Assembly (NCBI GenBank): GCA_040414865.1
Contig: JBEDUR010000180.1
Location: 1 to 36,512, forward strand
Direction: 5' to 3'
DNA: 36,512 nt
Source of the DNA: Palsa-461 sp040414865
Lineage (GTDB): Bacteria > Actinomycetota > Acidimicrobiia > Acidimicrobiales > RAAP-2
Shown: in pieces, positions 31,829 through 36,512 of the stretch
Position numbering within the stretch: the first letter of the stretch is position 1
Layout: every line of letters starts with the position of its first letter
Position numbers and translations under genes: made by a program
Notes under the pieces: generated by a model
Seen by the model: the letters and a program-made list of their open reading frames with translations, nothing else
Database searches by the model: none
Told to the model about the DNA's origin: nothing

Positions 31829-34180
31829 TCAGCCTCGGATCGCTGGGGCCGATCGTGCCACCTTTTGCCCATCCTCAGCTGACGGGGTCGGTGGAGGCAC
31901 CTGCTTGCGGCCCATGGCGGCCGGCCACCAGTTGAACCGGCCGAACAGGATGACCGTCGAGGGAACAAGAACCGTCCTGACCACGAAGGTGTCCAGGAGG
32001 ATCCCCACGGCCAGGCCGAACCCCACCGCCTCGATCGAGCTGCCGCCCGGCTGGCGGGCGGAGACCAGCCCGAAGACGGCGAAGGTCCCCGCGAGGACGA
32101 GCCCGGCAGAGGTGACGGTGGACCCGGTCGCGCCGACCGCCCGCACCACCGCCTGGCGGAGCGGCAGCCGGCGTGCCTCCTCCCGGATCCGGGACATGAC
32201 GAGGATGTTGTAGTCCTCGCCGAGGGCGAGGAGAAAGATGAACATGAGGAACGGCAGGATGAAGGTGAGCCCGCCCTGGTCGGCGAAGAAGATGAAGACG
32301 ATCACCGACAGCCCGAGCGAGGCCAGGTAAGAAATGACGACACTCGCCAGCAAGTAGAGCGGTGCCACGAGGCTTCGTAGCACAAGGCCGAGAATGATCC
32401 CGATGACCACCACGGCGATCGGGATGATGCGCTTCAGGTCGCCATTGGAGGTCGTGCTCACATCGTTGAGGGCCGGCGCCTCTCCGGCGACCCCGCTTGC
32501 CGTGGCGTGAACATCGTGGGCGATGCTGGCGAAGGTCGCCCTGATCTCCGGGACCGCGTTGATGGCCGCCGTGGTTGTCGGATCGCCCGCCGTCAGCCCG
32601 ACCTCCCATTGGATGGTGGTGCCGGTGCTCGAGATGTAGCGTGCCGTCGCCCGGTAGGCGTTGTACAGCGCGGCTGGCACATTGGTGCCCGCGGGTTCGG
32701 AGTTCGGTAGAGCCAACGGGGGCCCCAACGTTTCGTGAAGCGACACCAGCTCCTCGGGCGAGATCACCGTCCCATTGGGGTCGAGCGGCCCGGTAATGGT
32801 GGTGAACTGGCGGCTCCCCTCAAGCGATCGCGTCGCCTGCCCAAGAGGGGCGGTATCGTTCCAAACCGATTCCGGCAGCGTCATGATCAAGTTGGTCGGG
32901 TTCTGGCTCGCCTCGGGGAAGTGCTGGCGCAGCGCCGCGTTCCCGATCGCCGCGCTCGATCCAGGTGGTGCGCTGAGATTGCCGCCAAAGCCACCGGGCT
33001 TGTAGCCGATGACCGCCACCGCCAGTGCCCCGAACACCGCGATCCCAATGCCGAGCGAGAGTGCGGGACGCCGGATGAGACGAGCGGCAATCCGGCCCCA
33101 AGTACCGGCCTGCTGCTCGCGTGGCCTCAGTGGGGACGGCCAGAACGTGGCCCGCCCCGCGATGGCGAGCAGTGCCGGAAGCAACGTGAGACCGGCCAAC
33201 AGCATGACAGCAATGCCGATGGCCAGCGGCGGGCCGAGGTCCTTGTACAGGCCGAAGTCGGCCAGAGAGAGACTGAGGAGAGCCAAGATCACGGTCGACG
33301 CCGACCCGGTGATCGACTCACCAACTCTGGACACGGCGACCTCGACCGCCTGGTGCGCGGATCGGCCGGCCTCCATTTCCTCGCGGACCCGGAAGACCAG
33401 GAAGAGCCCGTAGTCGGTGCCGGCGCCGAGCACGAGGACGATGAGCAGCAGCTGGGTGATGGAGGAGATCTTGAGGCCCACTGAGCCGAGCCCTCCGATC
33501 AGGTACTGGGACAGCACCAGCACGACCGCCGCCGGGAACAGGGTGAGCAGGGGCGCCAGGATTGAACGGAAGATGAGCAGCAGCAAGACGATGATCAAAA
33601 GCAACGAGATCGTCTGGGTTTGCTTGCCCTCTGACTGAGACTGTTTGTTGTTGGCCACCTGGGTCGCCACGGACCCAGCGAGGTGGATCTGTAAGGAATC
33701 GGACTGGAACTTGTCAGTCACCAGCGTCATCTCGTTGATGAGCTTCTTGTCCCCTTCGATGTCATTGGGCGAACGTTTGGAGAGCACGACGATCTGCGCC
33801 GCCTGGGCGTCGGGCGAGACTCCGGCGAACTGGACCAGGTCGACGCTTTGCACCATTCGCAGTTCCGACGCCATCGACTCGAGAGCCGACTGGTCCGAAG
33901 CGCGCAAGGGCCCGTGCTTGGACTCCGCCACTACCTGGACAAGCGCCTGGTTTGCCGGCCCCGTCAGCGGCTCGGCCAACTTGGCTGCCTGAACGGAAGG
34001 CGCGCTTGCCGGCAAGAAGGCGCTGTTGTTGTCGTTGACCTGGCTGGCCAGGCTCGGCAGGGCCCGGCTGGCTGCGCCGGTCCCGACCAACCACACGACA
34101 ACGATCAGCCAGCGATACCGGACGACGCCGCGTCCCAGCGCCCGGAACAGTCTGTCTATCAAGCCTCGTCTCCTCGCCAT
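31829..34180 (-). CDS. MMPL-family RND transporter
   Basis: A 783-residue membrane exporter of the MMPL/RND superfamily with a duplicated layout. An N-terminal helix is followed by an extracytoplasmic loop and helices 2-6 with LVLGAGTDYGLFLVFRVREE. A second loop and helices 8-12 follow, with FLLALGEDYNILVMSRIREE. The Asp-Tyr pairs in GTDY and GEDY are proton-relay residues. Related proteins export lipids, glycopeptidolipids or drugs; no substrate genes are nearby. The ATG at 34180 has no Shine-Dalgarno sequence, but an internal TTG at 34162 has GGAG 7 nt upstream and may be the real start (7 residues shorter). Confidence 0.93.
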   Translation of the reverse strand: MARRRGLIDRLFRALGRGVVRYRWLIVVVWLVGTGAASRALPSLASQVNDNNSAFLPASAPSVQAAKLAEPLTGPANQALVQVVAESKHGPLRASDQSALESMASELRMVQSVDLVQFAGVSPDAQAAQIVVLSKRSPNDIEGDKKLINEMTLVTDKFQSDSLQIHLAGSVATQVANNKQSQSEGKQTQTISLLLIIVLLLLIFRSILAPLLTLFPAAVVLVLSQYLIGGLGSVGLKISSITQLLLIVLVLGAGTDYGLFLVFRVREEMEAGRSAHQAVEVAVSRVGESITGSASTVILALLSLSLADFGLYKDLGPPLAIGIAVMLLAGLTLLPALLAIAGRATFWPSPLRPREQQAGTWGRIAARLIRRPALSLGIGIAVFGALAVAVIGYKPGGFGGNLSAPPGSSAAIGNAALRQHFPEASQNPTNLIMTLPESVWNDTAPLGQATRSLEGSRQFTTITGPLDPNGTVISPEELVSLHETLGPPLALPNSEPAGTNVPAALYNAYRATARYISSTGTTIQWEVGLTAGDPTTTAAINAVPEIRATFASIAHDVHATASGVAGEAPALNDVSTTSNGDLKRIIPIAVVVIGIILGLVLRSLVAPLYLLASVVISYLASLGLSVIVFIFFADQGGLTFILPFLMFIFLLALGEDYNILVMSRIREEARRLPLRQAVVRAVGATGSTVTSAGLVLAGTFAVFGLVSARQPGGSSIEAVGFGLAVGILLDTFVVRTVLVPSTVILFGRFNWWPAAMGRKQVPPPTPSAEDGQKVARSAPAIRG

Positions 34181-34681
34181 CGAACGAACGACCAGCGGAC
34201 CGGCTCGGGTCGCGGCTTGACGCTCGAGCCTCGTCGATCACAACGTGACCAAGCCTGGGACCGACCTATGCAGTATCGCGAGCTCGATGGAGGCAGATGC
34301 GCCCGCGGCTGACCGAGCGTTTGCCTACCAAGCATCCGCTCATGCTGGCCGAGATGAGCGGCATTTCCCAGGCGGCCCCTGGAGCGGCGGTACTCGAGGC
34401 CGGCGGGTGCGGCTGCTCGCGGGCGTCCGCCACGGCGAAGGGGGTCCTCGTGACGGAGAGGGACAGCCCGTCGGAGCGGAGTCGTGAGGCGAATCTCCTG
34501 CTCGTGCGGGCCGGCTTCGGGTTCGGGGCCGGAGCGACGATCGGCCCTCTCCCCGGGCCGGAGGCCGGGGCACTCCGTAGCCAGATCCCTGGCCGCCCGA
34601 GACCAAGCCATGGCGGGCAACCTCCGTGTGGCCCTTCGGCGCGGACCGGCGTCGGGGACGGGGCACGTCACTTTGTCCTTA

Positions 34682-34737
34682 CTAATTGGAACTAATTGGA
34701 CTAACTAGGGCACTAATTGGGTCATCTGGCTAATTGG
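34682..34737. repeat. CTAATTGG repeat cluster
   Basis: CTAATTGG occurs exactly at 34682-34689, 34692-34699, 34713-34720 and 34730-34737, with a degenerate copy CTAACTAGG at 34701-34709. The first two copies are 10 bp apart (tandem ACTAATTGGA). This is an AT-rich patch in otherwise GC-rich DNA. Confidence 0.85.
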
Positions 34738-34980
34738 GCCATCCTGGTTACCGACAGGGACCAAAGCCTCAACGCTTGGCCCCGTCTCACTCCAGCTGGC
34801 GATGCAATGAACACCGGCCTCTGGCCAGGGTGGACACTCTCCTCCAAGGTCTGGCGGGCCGAAACCGCCCGGTCGCGGTCAATGGTGTTCCGCAGACGAC
34901 GGCTCCCGACGCGGCCCCAACCAGCCAGTGTTCTGGATGACCCGCACGCGTAGGTCCCCATCGTGGTGATGGTCGCCTAC

Positions 34981-35001
34981 CGGTCAGCCCCCGCGTGACC
35001 G
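34981..35001 (-). terminator. Hairpin downstream of msrA
   Basis: CGGTCA (34981-34986) pairs with TGACCG (34996-35001) across a 9-nt loop, about 80 nt after the msrA stop. A smaller CCATC-GTGGT-GATGG hairpin follows at 34958-34972. Neither has a U run. Confidence 0.3.
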
Positions 35002-35081
35002 AGTGATCCCGGTCGAGCAGAGCGCTGTGCGGCTCATGCTCGCCTCTGTTCGGCGACGACGCAGCCCGTGGACCTCGTCGC

Positions 35082-35759
35082 TCAGCTCTCCTGCGACTGC
35101 TCCGATGTTGTGACCCCCGTCCCGACGGGGCAGGTGACACCGGTCCCGCCGAGGCCGCAGTACCCGTTGGGGTTCGCAGCAAGGTATTGCTGGTGGTAGT
35201 CCTCGGCGTAGTAAAAGGGACCGGCCCCTGCGATTTCGGTGGTGATCGCGCCGAGACCCGCACCACGCAGGCGCGCCTGGAAGGTGTCGCGTGTTTCAGC
35301 CGCAGCCGCGGCCTGCTCGCTCGACGCCACGTAGATGGCCGAACGGTACTGGGTGCCGATGTCGTTGCCCTGTCGCATTCCCTGGGTGGGGTCGTGGCTC
35401 TCGAAGAACTCCGAAAGCAGCTGGCGATAGCTGACCTTGGACGGGTCGTAGACGACAAGGACGGCCTCGGCATGGCCGGTTCGGCCGCTGCACACCTCCT
35501 CGTAGGTCGGATTCGGGGTGTAGCCGCCCGAGTACCCCACCGCCGTGGTGTACACCCCTTTGAGCTGCCAGAACCGCCGTTCGGCCCCCCAGAAGCAACC
35601 CATCGCGAACATCGCCTGTTCGAGGCCTTCGGGGAAAGGTGGAGCAATTGGGGTGCCGAGCACGAGGTGCTTCCCCGGTCGGGTAATGGGGTTTGGCCGG
35701 CCCGCGAGGGCGTCAGTCGGGTTCACCATCTCGGTCTTTCGTGCTGGGAACAATCTCAT
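35082..35759 (-). CDS. msrA: Peptide-methionine (S)-S-oxide reductase MsrA
   Basis: A 225-residue enzyme repairing methionine-S-sulfoxide in proteins, using thioredoxin. The N-terminal extension LFPARKTEMVNPTDALAGR is typical of actinobacterial MsrA. The active site is AMGCFWGAERRFW with nucleophile Cys55. Then come VGYSGGYTPNPTYEEVCSG, HAEAVLVVYDP and the C-terminal resolving region GYCGLGGTGVTCPVG with Cys201 and Cys210. GGAGG lies 10 nt before the ATG at 35759. The shorter start at 35729 would remove the conserved extension. It is 52 bp after the DUF427 gene. Confidence 0.96.
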   Translation of the reverse strand: MRLFPARKTEMVNPTDALAGRPNPITRPGKHLVLGTPIAPPFPEGLEQAMFAMGCFWGAERRFWQLKGVYTTAVGYSGGYTPNPTYEEVCSGRTGHAEAVLVVYDPSKVSYRQLLSEFFESHDPTQGMRQGNDIGTQYRSAIYVASSEQAAAAAETRDTFQARLRGAGLGAITTEIAGAGPFYYAEDYHQQYLAANPNGYCGLGGTGVTCPVGTGVTTSEQSQES

Positions 35760-35811
35760 GGACACCGGTCCTCCAGTCGGGCTGGCCTGAGCGCCTCCTG
35801 CCGCCCGATCG

Positions 35812-36096
35812 TCACTCGACGACGACACCCCGCCAGAAGGCGACATGATCCTTGATCTCCATGGCCGCCTCCTTGGGCTCAGGGTAGAACCACGCGGCGT
35901 CGGTCGCTCTCTCTCCGTCGACCACGACGTGGTGGTAGCTCGCCACGCCCTTCCACCCGCAGGTGGTGTGCGTGTCACTTGGTGCCAGGTGCTCGGGACG
36001 AACTGAGTCGCGTGGGAAGTAGTGGTTGCCCTCGACGATGACGGTGTCGTCACTCTCGGCGATCAGCGTCCCCCGAAATGTCGCTCGTACGACCAT
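35812..36096 (-). CDS. DUF427 domain protein
   Basis: A 94-residue protein matching DUF427 end to end. It begins RATFRGTLIAESDDTVIVEG and continues NHYFPRDSV, PSDTHTTCGWKGVASYHHV, AAWFYPEPKEAAMEIKDHVA and FWRGVVVE. The family is a small beta-barrel fold, common in actinobacteria and fungi, with no agreed function. The ATG at 36096 gives the exact family N-terminus and has a TATGCT -10 box 6 nt upstream and no Shine-Dalgarno sequence, so it is probably leaderless. It is followed by msrA on the same strand. Confidence 0.93.
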   Translation of the reverse strand: MVVRATFRGTLIAESDDTVIVEGNHYFPRDSVRPEHLAPSDTHTTCGWKGVASYHHVVVDGERATDAAWFYPEPKEAAMEIKDHVAFWRGVVVE

Positions 36097-36102
36097 GCCC
36101 GG

Positions 36103-36108
36103 AGCATA
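36103..36108 (-). promoter_or_regulatory. -10 box of a leaderless DUF427 promoter
   Basis: TATGCT on the minus strand, 6 nt before the ATG at 36096. No good -35 at 16-18 bp; TTGGTG occurs 23 bp upstream. Spacing-based inference. Confidence 0.4.
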
Positions 36109-36313
36109 CCGACGCCACCCCCCGTTGGGACCACCAAGCGGTCGATCGGGTCGCCCGACCGGGGAGGGACGGACGACGCTCGGATCAGAACGGCCGCAGC
36201 GACAGTCCACCCGTCCGTACAGGGGCGTCGTCGGCTCGAACAAGCCGGTCCAGGTCGACTTCGGCGGCCGGGCCGAAACCTCCCCAGCCCGGTCTCCGGA
36301 ACACGATCGCTGT

Positions 36314-36512
36314 TCAGGCCACCTCGGCCAGTCCGGGGCCGCCGGCCGACGCCGACGAGTCGAGGCCGGCGCCCGCCGGCCACCGCCCAAGGGCCACGCC
36401 CAAGACATCCTCCACTCGCTCAGCCAAGTGGAAGGTCAGGGCGTCACGCACCTCCTGGGGCACGTCGTCCAGGTCAGGCCCATTGCGGGCTGGGAGAACC
36501 ACCTCGGTCAGG
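36314..36512 (-). CDS. lon: Lon protease, C-terminal fragment (runs off the window)
   Basis: Only the last 66 residues lie inside the window; the gene continues beyond the right edge. The visible part reads LTEVVLPARNGPDLDDVPQE and then VRDALTFHLAERVEDVLGVA, the end of the Lon protease domain, where EVxLPxxN and the final helix are conserved. A further 25 or so Gly/Ala-rich residues follow the domain. Lon is the ATP-dependent serine protease for misfolded and regulatory proteins. The catalytic Ser-Lys dyad is upstream of what can be seen. Confidence 0.85.
   Translation of the reverse strand, partial: LTEVVLPARNGPDLDDVPQEVRDALTFHLAERVEDVLGVALGRWPAGAGLDSSASAGGPGLAEVA

Larger units (their letters stand above)
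34181..35081. other. 901-bp gene-free gap between msrA and the MMPL gene
   Basis: Both flanking genes read leftward. The longest frames (34297-34695 plus, 34159-34671 minus) translate to arginine- and glycine-rich strings without family features. I see no tRNA or other RNA. It contains a CTAATTGG repeat cluster (34682-34737) and a hairpin at 34981-35001. It might be a decayed gene. Confidence 0.5.

Noticed and set aside
34159..34671. 170-codon minus-strand frame overlapping the MMPL start
   Set aside because: Arginine-rich, overlaps the MMPL N-terminus in another frame, no family resemblance.
34297..34695. 132-codon plus-strand frame in the 901-bp gap
   Set aside because: No Shine-Dalgarno sequence, no recognisable motif, and it runs into the CTAATTGG repeats at its end.

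Overview
The window is GC-rich DNA from an actinobacterium, most likely of the class Acidimicrobiia or a close relative. The lineage is inferred from gene content, not from a marker gene. It carries a bacterial proteasome activator (Bpa), SepF and a DivIVA-type protein with no FtsA, a DksA-type zinc protein with a lysine-rich tail, a DUF3040 protein, a Lon C-terminus, many GTG starts, and several -10 boxes placed 6-7 nt before a start codon, as expected for leaderless genes.

Layout. Positions 1-2686 (+): a YyaL-type thioredoxin-domain protein and an unrecognised protein. 2697-7694 (-): an unrecognised protein, the replicative polymerase dnaE and bpa. 8088-10141: an Rrf2 regulator (+), a histidine phosphatase (-) and a primary-like sigma factor (+). 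From 10154 to the right edge everything is on the minus strand: rluD-lspA-dksA with its own promoter; then divIVA-yggT-sepF-yggS-ftsZ; then the core division and cell-wall (dcw) cluster, read right to left as mraZ-rsmH-ftsL-ftsI-murE-mraY-ftsW-murG-murC-murB-ftsQ-ftsZ. Upstream of mraZ lie a lipoate-ligase-like gene, an HNH nuclease, a 92-residue protein, a ROK sugar kinase, DUF3040, LapA-like and MMPL genes. A 901-bp gap follows, then msrA, a DUF427 gene and the C-terminal end of lon.

How the genes work together. The central 18 kb encodes precursor synthesis (MurC, MurB, MurE), lipid II assembly (MraY, MurG), septal synthesis (FtsW, FtsI, FtsL, FtsQ), the Z-ring (FtsZ, SepF) and polar growth (DivIVA). 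Nearly every junction from rsmH to ftsQ is a 4-nt start/stop overlap. murF and murD, which normally sit beside murE and mraY, are absent, and the coupled junctions leave no room for them. The peptidoglycan-editing gene pgeF (yfiH), often found between ftsZ and yggS, is also absent. A convincing mraZ promoter (TTGACC-17-TAGAGT) overlaps 10-bp-spaced AGTGG repeats that fit an autoregulatory MraZ box.

I saw no tRNA or rRNA gene, CRISPR array, insertion sequence or prophage. The most unusual features are the murF/murD-less dcw cluster, the regulatory architecture around mraZ-rsmH, and a CTAATTGG repeat cluster in the 901-bp gene-free gap.
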